Origin: Malania oleifera
Lineage: Eukaryota > Streptophyta > Magnoliopsida > Santalales > Ximeniaceae
Assembly (NCBI RefSeq): GCF_029873635.1
Contig: NC_080421.1
Coordinates: forward strand, 41,025,120-41,089,119
Direction of reading: 5' to 3'
Length of the DNA stretch: 64,000 nucleotides
The notes beneath the pieces were generated by a model. That model did no database searches, was not told where the DNA came from, and saw only the letters and a program-made list of their open reading frames with translations. Position numbers and translations under genes: made by a program. Below are positions 22,151 to 34,235 of the stretch, one piece after another; position 1 is the first letter of the stretch; each line of letters begins with the position of its first letter.

Positions 22151-23120
22151 GAGTTAGGGTTCAAAAAATAAGTCCTGCTGCGCAAGTTTAAGAGTTTTCC
22201 CCGACTGAATTCGTCGACGAATGGACTGTTGGAATTGGTGTATTCTCAAGAGGGGGGGTGAATTGGGTATTTAAAAATTTTCTCGTAGGTCAATTCAGAT
22301 TTCACAAATAGTATTATACAAACATAGGGTCTTTCTATATAATCATAAACCTAATAAAATATTCAAACAATTAAACATAAACATTCAAGTGTTAAAATTT
22401 AAATTGTGGAAATTAAAAGCAGACACAAGAAATGTTATCGGGGTTTGCCTAATATTGCCTACGTCTCTGCCTCAAGTTAACAAGTAAGAGGATCCACTAT
22501 GACTTGCTTAACAGGTGGAGCGGCACCTAATACAACACCTTACCAGGATGGTACACCTAGTTCTCTTAACCGGGTCTGAACCAGTCCGGTGTTCTCCTAA
22601 TAGGGTCTGAGCAAGTCAGGGACTATTCACAGGGCTAGTCTCCCTCTTCCGACCTTACGTCGGGAATACAACAGATAATCAAATATTGTGTACAAGAGTA
22701 ATGCTTCTACAACAAGCAAATATGTACAACTATGCACAATACAACCAATGCACTCACAGATGATAAAGATTTAATGCTCAAGTGAGATTTTCAATTATAT
22801 CTCTCAACCAAATAAAATATATGATAATGTGAGAGATGCTAATATATATATACGATCCTTGATTCAAAAGTATAATGCACTCTAAATATTTATCAAGGAA
22901 ATCAAGGCACAATATAATCTCTACCTCAAATATATTTCAACAATGAAGTGTAGGTAGTGATTTAGCTTCAAAAATAATTTTCAATAATCACACAAGAAGC
23001 TCTTGAGTCTTGCAATGAATTTGCAAAGACACACAAGCTCTAAAAAGTTTTCCCAAAGATAAAAATGTAGCAATCAAGTAATATGGGAAGAACTTCAAAA
23101 TAATACTCTCAAAAGGGATT

Positions 23121-23563
23121 TTAAAATAATGAAAATGCGAGAGTATGAATTTCGTAAACAAGAGTTTGAAGCACACAATGAAGCTCAATCAATCTCCTTT
23201 CGAACTTGCAATTAATTTGCAAGCAAGGAGAACAAGAATGAAGCTCTCTTTTGCTAAATGATTTTTGCAAAGAATGATTTTTCATACTCTCTATAACATT
23301 CTTTGCAAAAATCATTTAGCAAAAGAGAGCTTCATTCTTGTTCTCCTCACCTGCAAATTAATTGCAAGTTCGAAAGGAGATTGATTGAGTTTCATTGTGT
23401 GCTTCAAACTCTTGTTTACAAAATTCACATTTTCATTATGAATTTCGCAAACAAGAGTTTGAAGCACACAATGGAGCTCAATCAATCTCCTTTCGAACTT
23501 GCAATTAATATGTAGGTGAGGAGAATAAGAATGAAGCTCTCTTTTGCTAAATGATTTTTGCAA
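23121..23563. repeat. Inverted and direct repeats inside LTR C
   Basis: The segment 23140-23300, with GAGCTTCATTCTTGTTCTCC on the - strand, recurs in inverted form at 23303-23420 and again in the first orientation at 23440-23563. This makes two adjacent hairpins with arms over 100 bases. Near-identical frames in both strands come from this. Confidence 0.8.
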
Positions 23564-23693
23564 AGAATGTTAAAGAGAGTATGAAAAATTTGGCTTGAAT
23601 ATGTGAAATATGGGCAAATGGGAGTATGCAAAATTTGAGAGGATTTTTGTTAATCAATTTGCTAATCCCCTGCTAATCAAAACAAATGAGGGG

Positions 23694-24130
23694 TATATAT
23701 AGAATACCTTCAAAAAATAGCTGTTAGGGACACATTAGGTATTTTGAAAAAGTTTACTTAAAATTTTAACCCTAATTACTGTGGTTATTTTAAATGAACC
23801 TGAGAGGTTCGGCCGCCCGAACAGATACAAGGAGAAAAGTAAATTTCTCAAGTTTGGTTGACTGTGGGTAACGACCAGTCGGTTGAGCCAGGCGATTTTC
23901 CAACCCTTCATGGTTTCGGTCACCTAGTGGACGGTTTGGTCTGTCGAACCTCATAATTTGGTCGCCCGAGCTGATTTTGAACTAAAAGTTTGGGCGCCTG
24001 TGGAAGTTGGAAAAAGTCAAGACCAGGGTTCAGTCGACCGTAGACAATACGTTCAAATCTGGGTCGGTCGCTTAAGCCAAGTCAATAGTTTGACTTTAGC
24101 TTTGTTTGGTCAATTGAGACATTTATAACG
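23694..24130 (-). promoter_or_regulatory. Array plus TATA box in LTR C
   Basis: On the - strand a diverged array (24130 to 23795) with GGTTCGGNCGNCCGAAC-like units is followed after about 95 bases by TATATATACCCC (23694-23701). The core here is more degenerate than elsewhere (GGTCGACC becomes GGCCGCCC or GGTCACC). Confidence 0.55.
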
Positions 24131-24993
24131 CCAAGGTTCGATCGCCTGAAGCTCTTTCAAAGTTAAGTTAGGTCTTGATTTTGTTTTAAATATTACCCCT
24201 ATTCACATATGTATAGCTTTTAAGATATAGGGGATTTTTCATGAAATGCTTGAGCACCTAAGGTCTAAGCTTTTAAATTAAGCCCAAAAAATTTGGTGTC
24301 GGTTGACTTGTAAGCCCTGATTTTGACCTTAAACTTATTCAGTCATGTGTGAATAAGTTATAGCATTTTGTGCTAAGGTTTTAGGGTCCTAGTGGTCAGT
24401 TTATGACCTTTTGTATCTTGAGCATTCAACCCTTATCATGCATGAGATGCAAATATTACAAACCATATGATTATTACAGACCTAAATAAAATATAATGTA
24501 ATTACAATAGACAAATTTTATCTTCAATCCTTTTGCACTTCGTATTGTCATGCCATACACTAGGTGATGTTAAATTTCAGCTCCTTATGGCTTCTATTTT
24601 ATCCTTACCATCTATGCATGCAAAGTAATAATCCTACTCAACATACTCAATGCATAGGTAAGATACTTTGCATTTGTCATAATCAAAATGGGATATGACT
24701 CAAAAAGTCAACATGGACCTTAGTCGTCGACGAATATACCCAATTCATCGACGAATTGGAGCAGAACCGAAGTGATGAATTTTTTGATTCAAACAAAGGC
24801 AAATTGATTAAATGGGAAATTTTCATATTTTTAATGTAGATCCTTAGGAGTACACATTCCCAATTCATGTCTAAGTTTGAAGAACCTATCCTCATTAAGG
24901 GTTTTTGTTAAAATATTGGCCAATTGGCTTTCGGTGTTGATGTATACCAGTTCAATATCCCCTTTTTGTACATGGTCTCAAATAAAATGATGC

Positions 24994-26187
24994 CTAATTT
25001 TGATATGTTGTTCTAGAATGTAGGCAAGGATTTTTGAAAATGTTGATGGTACTAGTATTATCACAATGAATTGGAGTACCTTTCACTAAAATTTTAAAAT
25101 CCTCAAGTTGCTGCTTCATGAAAAAGGCCTGAGCAAAAAAACTACTGGCGACTATATAATTAGTTTCAGTGGTTGATAGTGCTATTGAGGTTTGATTTTT
25201 GCAAAACCATGAAACAAGCGAATGTCCCAAAAAGTGACATGTCCCACTAGTACTTTTCCTATCAGTTTTACATCCTCCATAATCAGCATCTGAATAACAA
25301 GTAAGATCAAATGGAGCATTCTTAGGGTAGAAGAGACCTTAGCCACATATTCCTTCCAAATACTTAAAGATCCTCTTAACAGCATTTAGGTGCGATTCTT
25401 TGGGGCATGATTGGAATCTTGCACATAAGAAAACACTAAACATGATATCCAGTTTGCTAGAAGTCTAGTAAAGTAAGCTACCAATCATTCCTCTGTAGAG
25501 TTTTTGGTCAACCTTCTTGCCATTTTCATCACTATCAAGTTTGGTTGTCATGCTCATTGGAGTTGATTTTGTTTTCCCAATTTCTAGTCCAAATTTCTTG
25601 AGCATGTCTTTTACGTATTTAGCTTGATTTATGAATATTCCATTTTTTATTTGCTTGATTTGCAAACCAAGGAAAAATGTTAATTCTCCCATTATGCTCA
25701 TTTCGAAGGTCTTTTGCATAGACCGAGCAAATTCTTCACATATATTTTCATTTGTAGCACTGAAGATGATATAATCTACATAAATTTGCACAATTAGCAT
25801 ATCATCTCCTCTATGTTTTAAGAACAAGGTAGTGTCAAATTGTCTTCTTATAAAATCATCTTCCAAGAGAAATTTACTTAATTAGTCATACCATGCTCTT
25901 GGTGCTTGTTTAAGTCCATAAAGTGCTTTTGAGAGTTTAAACACATAATCAGGATGTGCATGACTCTCAAATCTGAGGGGTTGTTTAACATGGACCTCTT
26001 CATTTATATACCCATTGAGGAAAGCACTTTTGACATCCATTTGAAATAGTTTGAAATATTTGTAGCATGCAAATGCAAGCAACATCCTAATGGCTTCTAG
26101 TCTCGTTATAGGTGCATACGTTTCATCATAGTCAATACCCTCTTGTTGATTGTACCATTGTGCAACTAGTCTTGCTTTGTTTCTTAT
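24994..26187 (-). pseudogene. Element B reverse transcriptase and RNase H
   Basis: Blocks on the - strand: FQMDVKSAFLNGYINEEVHV and LYGLKQAPRAWYD (25882-26085), the active-site box IYVDYIIFSATNE (about 25780), FFLGLQIKQ, and the RNase H end WFCKNQTSIALSTTETNYI (24994-25230). The box has Tyr in place of the second Asp of YVDD. Stops separate the pieces. Confidence 0.85.
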
Positions 26188-27595
26188 TGTTAGACCAAGT
26201 GGTTAAGGTTCTTTCATTCCAACTATGTTTTGATGACAACAACCCATTAACAGTTCTTTAAGGCTACTAACCTTTTTCTCTAGTCGTGTTCAGCTGCACA
26301 GAATGGCACCAAAGCAAATAAGTTTCAAATAAGCCAGAAGCAACTCGTGACATGACCAAAAGTTCAGCCACTTAAAGCATTCATGGACTCTACGTCATAT
26401 GCAAAATGATCTAAAGATTGAGTGTGAAAGTGAAAGAGATTATTTTGTAAATCCCTTGTATATGGAGTGACTCAAATAAAGAGCAAGAAATGGGCATATC
26501 ACACACACACAACAAAAACAAGTAAAGCTACTTAAGGTGTCCAAAAACCCTTAAACAGACAAGGACCTTTCTTACAACTTAAAAGGATTTTTTCTAAAGA
26601 AGTAAGAAGGGACTCGTCGACGAACACAGGGCTTCGTCGATGAGTATAACACATACCCTCGTCGACAAAAAGAAACTGAGACTTGTCTGAATTCAGAGAC
26701 AGCAACTCGTCGACGAACACAGGGTTTCGTCGACGAATATATTGAAGAGCTCATTGACGAACACATGGTTCTCATTGACGAAAAGAAACCGAGACTTGTC
26801 TGAATTCAAAACCAGCAACTCGTCGACGAACACAGGGCTTCGTCGACGAATTTACTGAAGAGCTCCTCGACGAAGTACAAACCTCGTCGACGAATGTCGT
26901 GCTGCAGGGTTCATTAAATGCAACAGAACGACTAGTTTTATCCTTGTCTTGCATCAATAAATGCCCAATGGCTCTCCAGCACCCAGCTCGCCCATTTGGT
27001 GTTTAAATAAGGGTTATTGCATGTACTTCTCACTAAGAAAGCTCTTTTTTATTAAGATCATTTATTGTGCTTTCATTCTAGGGTTTCCCTTATACTCACT
27101 TGCCCTCTTCTTGTTGCTTTTGCTCTTGTTTTTACTCCATTGAAAAGAGGACATAGTGTGAGAATAATGTGGTGATACTCAGCTCAAAGGGAGCATTTAA
27201 TATTGTATTCACCTCTTATCAACTACTTGTAAAGAAAGGCCCTTTGTGAGCCATTATACGGTATCTCTAAGTGAGTACCTTATTGAAGCTCTTTGTGAGC
27301 AGTTGTGTGTATTGGCTTCTCCGCCTGAAGGAGGATCGTATAGTGGATTTTGGGAATCCTTGAGTTGGTCTCAAGGCGTGGACGTAGGCTGGGTGTTGAA
27401 CCACGTTAATATCGCCGTGTTAAGTTTCTCTTCTCTCCTCTCTCTTTTATACTACTCATTCATTACCATTTGCTGCACTTTTATATTGTGATATTATGCA
27501 CTTATTCTTGACAAGATTTTTGTGTTCGTAGAAAACTTGCATATCCGCGAGAAACGTCTATTCACCCCCCCTCTAGACGCTCAATCGGGCCAACA
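26188..27595 (+). mobile_element. Solo LTR E inside B pol
   Basis: It starts TGTTAGACCAAGTGG and ends GGGCCAACA. Flanks are CTTAT (26183-26187) and CTTAC (27596-27600), a 4 of 5 target duplication. The RT reading of B resumes on either side (RNKARLVAQ to the right, NGCLGIRNMKMV to the left on the - strand). It belongs to the same family as the LTRs of B, inserted in the opposite orientation. Confidence 0.88.
26608..27010 (+). promoter_or_regulatory. GTCGAC array and TATA-like box in LTR E
   Basis: About twelve units at 26608-26905 follow the pattern ACTCGTCGACGAACACAGGG / TTCGTCGACGAAT with an AGAAACTGAGACTTGTCTG spacer repeated twice. TTTAAATAA lies at 27002-27010, about 100 bases downstream. 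The basic repeat frames on the - strand (STKPCVRRRV) are only translations of the array. Confidence 0.7.
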
Positions 27596-27600
27596 CTTAC

Positions 27601-28375
27601 TATATTACCATCTTCATATTTCTTATTCCTAAACACCCATTTTGTGCAATTATTGATGTGTTCTTGGATTTAGGGACAAGTTTCCATACTTTGTTTCTTT
27701 CGAATTGATCAAGCTCTTCTTTCATGGTCATGATTCAGCTTTCATCATTTTCAACTTCTTCAAAATTCTTAGGTTTAGTTTGGGATACGAAGGTTATGTA
27801 TTTGCATCCACTCCTAAGTTGTGATCTAGTACTAACTCCCCTAGATGGATTTCCTATGATGAGATGAGTTGGATGATTTTTGACAAATTTTTAGGCTTCA
27901 GATTTCACATCTTCTTCGTGAGGTTGTGATTCTTGATGATCAGTCAGGTTATTTTGGGAACTTTCTTTTTGTTTGTTATTTATTTTAAGTTGCTCAAGTT
28001 CCTTTTCAATTCTAAGCGTGGTTGCTTGATCATCTTTCTCTAAATCAACTGTGGCTTTAGGGGTAAAAGGATTTTATTCATAAAAAACTACATGTGTTGA
28101 TTCTTGAACATTTTGGGTTCTTTTATTAAATACTTCATATGATTTGTTGTTCATAGCATATCCTAGAAAAATCTCTTCATCAGATTTTGGATCAAATTTT
28201 GCCAAATGGTCTCTATCATTTTAGATTAAAGCATTTACATCCAAAGACCTTGAAGTGTGATATATTGGGTTTCCGACCCTTCTATATTTCAAAAGGAGCT
28301 TTACCAATTTTGGATCTGACTATGACAACATTACTAACATATATAGCATGTTGTGTTTACGCCTTCAGCCTTAAA
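27601..28375 (-). pseudogene. Element B pol between integrase and RT
   Basis: Short - strand pieces of the copia pol linker are visible, but stops and frame changes prevent a continuous reading. The block after HSLPK resumes near 28370 out of frame and includes a KVFGC-like block near 28240. Confidence 0.6.
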
Positions 28376-29081
28376 TTATTTTGGAAGACTATGTTCATTC
28401 AACATTGTTCTAACCATTTCTTGGAGTGTTCGATCCTTTTTTTCAACTACTCCATTTTGTTGAGGAGTTTTTGGTGTGGAGAAGTTGTGTGAATAACCAT
28501 TTTCATTACAAAAGTTTTCTAATTCTTTGTTTCTAAATTCTCTTCCTCTATCACTTCTAATGTGAACAATGGGTAACCCTTTCTCATTTTGAACTTTTCC
28601 ACAAAAATTAATGAAAGCATTACAAGTATCACTTTTGTTTGCAAGAAACATTACCCAAGAAAATCTAGAGTAATCATCAAAAATCACAAAAGCATATAAT
28701 TTTCCGCCAATGCTTGTAATGTCATTAGGCCCAAATAAATCAATATGTATTAACTCTAAGGGTCTAGTTATGGAGATTACCTTTTTTGTTTTGAAGGGTG
28801 ACTTAATTTGTTTATCATATTGGCATGCATCACAAAATTTGTCTTTGACATAATTATCTTTTGGTAGGCCATTAACCAATTCTTTAGAAGATAATTTATG
28901 TAATAAATCCATGCTAACATGACCAAGTCTTCTATGCCACAGCCAACTTGATTCATTAGTTGCAGCCAAACATCTAATATCACTAGATTTAATGTCATCA
29001 AACTCTATAGTATAGATATTAGATTCACGATGTCCTACAAGGATAGTTTTTCCATTTAAATCATTTATTAGGCATTAAGAT
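28376..29081 (-). pseudogene. Element B integrase
   Basis: The - strand frame of 197 codons (28376-28969) has the zinc finger SWLWHRRLGHVSMDLL and KFCDACQYDKQ, the core start LIHIDLFGP, the second acid in IRSDRGREFRN and the Glu in QQNGVVEKK. All three catalytic acids are present. Upstream is TILVGHRESNIYTIEF of the pre-integrase domain, directly joined to gag remains. Confidence 0.88.
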
Positions 29082-29082
29082 T

Positions 29083-29260
29083 GTGTGATTGGATGAAAAT
29101 GGTCATTCGGTTTTTCCATGTTGGGTAGTTGCTCCCACTGAATTTTGGTGGACGATCAATGAATTGTCCCTAGGTGAGTGGTGCTTCAATCATATCCGCC
29201 ATTTGATATTTGCGCTCTAGAAATTACTCCGAAAGTCAAGCGACTATTTGTGATACCACT
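29083..29260 (-). pseudogene. Element B gag start and primer site
   Basis: The - strand ATG at 29202 reads MADMIEAPLT and then TAG. A neighbouring frame gives SGSNYPTWKNRMTIFIQSH, the typical N-terminus of copia gag. A TGGTATCA primer site lies at 29251-29258 (- strand), two bases from the LTR end. The rest of gag and the protease is deleted. Confidence 0.75.
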
Positions 29261-30740
29261 TGTCGCCCTAAGAGTGCGTCTAGAGGGGGGGTGAGTAGAC
29301 TATTTTTGCGGATACTATATTTTTCTACAAAACAATAAGACTTGGCTAGAAACAAGTATTTTATATCATAATTATTTGCAAAGTAAATAACATAAGTAAA
29401 TAAAGTAGATAAGAGAGAGAAAAGCTTGACACCATGATTTTAACGTGGTTCGACACCTAGCCTGTGTCGACGCCTTGAGACCAACTCAAGGATTGCAAAA
29501 TCCACTATGTAATCTCCTTTTAAGATGGAGAAGCCTTTACAACCCGAGAACAAATCTCTGATGCTCACCAAGAGCTAATTCATGAAGTTCACCAAGAACC
29601 TCCTTCAATATGGTTCACCAAGAACCTCAGATCCACCAAGAATCAATTAACAATCACAATGAATGTAGAGAATACAGAGAATACTTCTTCCTAAGCTGAT
29701 AATACAATGTAAATCCTCACACTACTCTCTTGAGTAAATGATATGTAACAAGAATAAAGAGCAAGAGAGTTTTGAGCAAATATGATAACCTAGAATGAAT
29801 GCAACAACTAATTGATCACTAATCAATGTCTTTAATAAATGCAAGTAGCTTGTATTATGGGCAAAGAGACGAGCTAGCCGTTATCTGGTCGCTAGGCATT
29901 TAATGTGATAATATAAACAAAAAACTAGTCATTTTAAGCTCGTTGTTTTAGGTTTCCCGATGCAAATTGTCGACTAATACACTCAATTCGTCGACGAGTT
30001 GCCCCCAATTCGTCGACGATTTCCTGGGCAGAAAAACACATTAAGCTACTAAAAAATTTTGTCAACGATTTGCTCCTATTCATCGATGAGTTGCCCTAAT
30101 TCATCGAGGATTTGACCTGGCTAAAACTCAATATAGCTACTGGTTTAATTAGTCGACGAGTAGGGTCAATTAGTCTACTAATTGCCCTGTTTCTCAAACT
30201 AATATGCCTTTTGATGAATTAAACCAAGCTAGCACAACTATGTATGAAATGTATTAAGTCTAATGATAATTAAAACTTATCCTTATGAACTTCCAATACA
30301 TTATAAGATATATTGTATATGATAATGCTTTTGAAAACTCATTTTGATATTTTATGCACTAGTATGAATTAGTATGCATATGAAAACTCATTTTGATGTT
30401 CTATACTAGATTGAAATAATATGCATATGTATTTGCTCAACTCTTGCTAGTTATTCTTACTAACATCATAAACACAAGAGTTATAAGAAATCCTACCTCA
30501 CACTCAACCCATTACATATGTAAGACTTTATAAGGCTTTAGTTGGTTGTGCATGGGTTTTCCTTGTGTAAGCTTTGACCATTGCTTCATTGAAATTCATC
30601 TTATCCTTGTGCTTGCTCCATTATTGACCTATTGTCCTGTACTAAACTAGAGTGCACATATTAGTTAACCTGAGGGTCATGAATGGGTTGTTATCATCAA
30701 AACCTACTAGATTGAGATACTTTAGCCACTAAGGCTAATA
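29261..30740 (-). repeat. 5' LTR of element B
   Basis: On the - strand it runs from TATTAGCC (a mutated TGTTAGCC) at 30740 to TTAGGGCGACA at 29261, next to the primer site. The end carries CACCCCCCCTCTAGACGC as in LTR E. Its first 680 bases match 20440-21110. Confidence 0.88.
29907..30185 (-). promoter_or_regulatory. GTCGAC array and TATA-like box in B 5' LTR
   Basis: On the - strand the array (30185 to 29955, units CGTCGACGAATTG and CATCGATGAATAG) is followed after about 40 bases by TTTATATTATC (29907-29917). Confidence 0.65.
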
Positions 30741-31116
30741 GTCTTCTCAAGAAAAGTAAGATGAAACAAACTCTAACAAGTTTGTGGCTATGATTTCTAA
30801 AATCAATACTGTTGAAGATAACTGTACATGGTGGATTGACTCAGGTGCAACAAGGCATGTTTTCAAAGACAAGAGTTCATTCTCAAAGTATGAACCGGTG
30901 GAAGATGACAATGTTCTCTACATGGGAAATTCATCCACTGCTGTAGTCAAAGGCAAATGAAATGTCACTTTTGAATTTACTTTTGGAAAAAGTTTAACTC
31001 TCACTAAAGAATTTAGTTTCTAGAAGCCTACTTAATAAGTTTGGCTTTAAGTTAATTAATGTTTGAATCTGACAAATTTATACTCTCCAAGGGTGGAGTC
31101 TTCGTGGGAAAGGGCT
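30741..31116 (+). pseudogene. Element A gag end and protease start
   Basis: The + strand frame reads SKINTVEDNCTWWIDSGATR, then HVFKDKSSF, VLYMGNSSTAVVKGK, a stop, and FESDKFILSKGGVFVGKG. DSGAT is the copia protease active site. The frame breaks at the CACTA end (31117) and continues at 52757. Confidence 0.85.
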
Positions 31117-31136
31117 CACTACAAGAAATAATCAAA

Positions 31137-31625
31137 AAATCGTCACTAATACTATTAGTGATGGTTCTCTCAGTATTAGCGATGGTTCTAGCTTTGCCAC
31201 CATATCTGCGGATATTAATACTTATTAGTGACAGAATATTCAAACCGTTACTAATAGTGGAGTATTAGTGAAAGAAAAAATCGTCACTAATAGCCTACGA
31301 CCGTCATTATAAATTATACATAATGGTTGACTCAAATTCGTCAGTAAAGCACATGTATTAGTGACAGATTTAATAACCGTCACTAATATGACTGTAGTAG
31401 TGACGGTCAAGAAATCGTCACTAATAGTACGCTTTTTAGTGACGATTATTAAAAACTTTACTAATAATTAACTATTAGTGACGATTATAGAATCGTCACT
31501 AATATGTGACTCCCATAAGGTCGTTCTATAGTGACAGTTTTGCTCATTTAGTGATGATTTCTAAACCGTCACTAATATTTCATCTTCCCATTATTAGTAA
31601 TGATTTTACAAACCGTCATCAATGC
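31137..31625. repeat. Left subterminal repeats of the CACTA element
   Basis: About twenty copies of TTAGTGACGGTTTT or its complement, often as paired inverted units with a 2-6 base centre. In known CACTA elements such repeats bind the TnpA-type protein. Confidence 0.85.
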
Positions 31626-33069
31626 TTTGAAAAAAATAATTTTTTTTAAATTCCTGTAAAAACCTGTAAGTACATTTTAAAATACATAAAATTAAACCAG
31701 AATTACTAAAACATTCATAAATTATTAAAATTTAAAATACAAATTGTTCAAAATTAAAATACATACAAGTACAAATTCAAATTAAAATATACATATTAAT
31801 TATGTTCAGTTAACAAGAAATACAGGAAAAGTCAAAAGTTGTGCGCATTCGACCTAACTGAAGTATTTGGCATCGTCGTAGTGTTCTGAGAGCCGCAAAC
31901 CCTACAAAATAATAATTTTACAAGAAATTAGCTAGCTAGTATACAATGTTTTAACATATATGTACATAGCATGATTTTGTGTTCATAACCAAAGAACAAT
32001 CCATATTTAATCATAAAACTTTAAGAGCTGGGTACAATGTTCAGAGTTTTCAGAAGAGCCTTAATATTAAAAAAGCAAAGCACGTGATGCAAATGGGTTT
32101 TTCATGCTCTATTTCTAGGAATGGTGCTTAGCTCCTCTATATATGTTTTTATGCATGCATTTTCAATTTAGGATGAAAATCAATCTTCATTTAGCAATCA
32201 CTCATCAATAACAATTTAAGCATGCATCATATTATAAACATTTAGCACTTGATTTTTGGGTTTTGATTATTTTGGGAAAAATTTTAACAAAATTTTGGTA
32301 GTATGCCATCTATAAATAGAATATTCCCAAATCTGTAAATCAAAGAGAGTATACTAGATAGCCTAACAGTTTTCTATAGCATACAAACCATAAATCACTG
32401 CCTCAACCATGTAGGTGGCATTCCATAAAAGGCATGCAATCCAGTAGCTCAAATAATAGTTCATACAAAATATAAACCATCCTTCAAAGAAATGTAATCA
32501 TTCACTCGGTTTGCGAAAATGAGACACAAATTTTCACATGCTTATTTGAGTGGCCATCCAAGAACACGTCTGAACTCTGCAAGCACTTATGGGGCAGACG
32601 TGTCCAGAATTTTTCTCTCTTCCAATGCAAGCCTTTTGTGCAGTCACTTTTGATGATCTGCAAACTCCACGAATAAATCCAGTTGCTCCTTAGCTATCAT
32701 ATATTTTGTAGTTCCTGAGTGACAGAGCTTTAATTCTTTGCCAATTATAGCATTTATGCTCTGTAATTCTTGCTACAATATGAGAATTAAAAAAATCAAT
32801 TATGCAATTCCACAATAGAGTTCCAATAGTAGCACAAAATCTCACTTTTTTAGTTGATGATATTTCCTAAAAAATTAATAAAACTAAAAACGAAAGAACT
32901 TGCTAGGGACTTCGGTTTCAGGTTCCCAATTAATGGTTTAAACAATCCATGCCTTGGTATCTTTTCATTTTTCACCCACGTCCTGTAGAAAATGAACAAA
33001 ACAATGAAAGCTAACTGACAAGGGAAATATAAGTTCTATTGAAAGCAATTACTCCAAATCCAATATAAT
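31626..33069. other. CACTA interior, weak - strand coding traces
   Basis: No known domain. On the - strand 32560-32700 gives LFVEFADHQK, LHKRLALEERKILDTSAP and LAEFRRVLGWPL, broken by stops, and 32900-32990 gives RTWVKNEKIPRHGLFKP. These look like decayed exons of an element gene. The segment 32240-32510 recurs at 39470-39900. Confidence 0.4.
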
Positions 33070-33540
33070 TCAATATAGAGATAGAGGAAAAAGTGGACAT
33101 TGTACAATCAATAATAATAATGCATTAAGTTGATACCTTCCTGTTGAAGATGTTATTATGTGCTTTGGATTCTCCAAAAATTCCCATAATTTCTCTAGGT
33201 TCTCTTTAGAATCCAACACAATGATTCCCCTCATGTATGTTTCAGAAGACAAGCTTGGGAAAATGCAGACTTGTGTTGATATGCTAGTTTGCTTTTGTAT
33301 GAATTCAACAACTATTCTTGGGGACGAGTCTTTCTCCAAATTGTCAATTAATACGAAATGGTCATAGTTAGTGATTCTATTCATAAGTGAAGTTTCCCAT
33401 CCCATATCTAAATCTTGCTCTATAGACTCAGACAAAATTGACTTGTTCCTTACATTTGAACTATAAATATCCTCGTGGTAGGCAGCACTTCCAACACAAG
33501 AATCACCGCCTTCTTTTGAATCTGAACCAGACGCTAGTAG
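33070..33540 (-). pseudogene. Unknown CACTA-borne ORF, exon-like
   Basis: The - strand frame 33070-33435 (121 codons) is acidic and unlike a shadow: ENLEKLWEFLENPKHIITSS, preceded by DHFVLIDNLEKDSSPRIV. It extends upstream in frame through SGSDSKEGGDSCVGSA to about 33540 and ends near a GT-like border. I do not recognise the family. It may be an element gene or a captured host exon. Confidence 0.4.
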
Positions 33541-34235
33541 GGCGGTAGGCTAGTTCCCCATTGTTAAATTGTGTCTAAGCAAAATATGTCCAGTTCTAAA
33601 TAGAGTAAAGTACATTAGTTCATGAACCGATAAAAGAAGTCAACCTCATACCATACAGAACAATAAGAAGTTAATTTGTAGTTTCATTTTGACCAGTAAA
33701 CCCCCTTTACAATACTATATAAAAAAGAACATCCATTATTTTCTATTCACAAGATGTGCTGAAAAGATAAAAACATTCACAAAAGCAATTAATCAAAGAT
33801 ATTAATTGATTGGATTATTATCACAAATTTCGAGACTCCATTACCCCCTACTCAGCTTCAAGAACATCCTCATCACATTTGATGAGACCATTAGTGACCT
33901 TTTAATTGTCCACATTCCATCAACCAATGTTGTTTTAGTGTATTTTGGATCCTTTAGTTCAACTTACTAACATTGGATAGCAAGGGGAACATATTGTACA
34001 TTTATTTTAAGCTGCTACTAATACAATTTTTTTTATATATATGACAATAATCATCATAATACATGTTTTGGGCACCTTGAACCTCCTCCCTCCTTTCTCT
34101 GCCTGCGCGCATGGGTGGATTGCTTATGAAGATCACTACATTTTAGTACGGTCATTATGAGACTATCTTCGTAGTAGTGGACAGATGAAGAAAAATTTCT
34201 GATATTATTTAGGAAGCAAAACCGGATATATGTCA

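Larger units (their letters stand above)
22227..24713 (-). mobile_element. Solo LTR C, exact 5-bp target duplication
   Basis: On the - strand it starts TGTTGACTTTTTGAGTC and ends CACCAATTCCAACA. It is flanked on both sides by TGGAC (22222-22226 and 24714-24718). It contains the superfamily blocks seen in LTRs F and D (CTCTTGAGAATACACCAATT end, GTTAAGAGAACTAGGTG and the zigzag of prolonged CGGG blocks). A 200-bp inverted segment near 23121-23560 (FERRLIELHCVLQTL in several frames) forms extra internal repeats. Confidence 0.9.
20272..30740 (-). mobile_element. Copia element B, nested in A
   Basis: On the - strand the order is 5' LTR (29261-30740), primer site, gag stub, integrase, RT, RNase H, a small ORF region, polypurine tract and partial 3' LTR (20272-21110). 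Solo LTR C (22227-24713) and solo LTR E (26188-27595) sit inside it. Most of the gag and the protease are deleted, since a gag start is fused to the pre-integrase region near 29080. The 3' LTR lacks its outer part. A is lost around the insertion, so the junction is not simple. Confidence 0.8.

Noticed and set aside
26532-26957. Repetitive arginine-rich reading frames (STKPCVRRRV repeats)
   Set aside because: They are translations of the CGTCGACGAA array in LTR E, in several frames, with no conserved start; not a protein.
20272-30185. Spaced short repeats looking like a CRISPR array
   Set aside because: Units are degenerate palindromes with irregular spacing, spacers are themselves repeated, and the genome is a plant; no cas genes.
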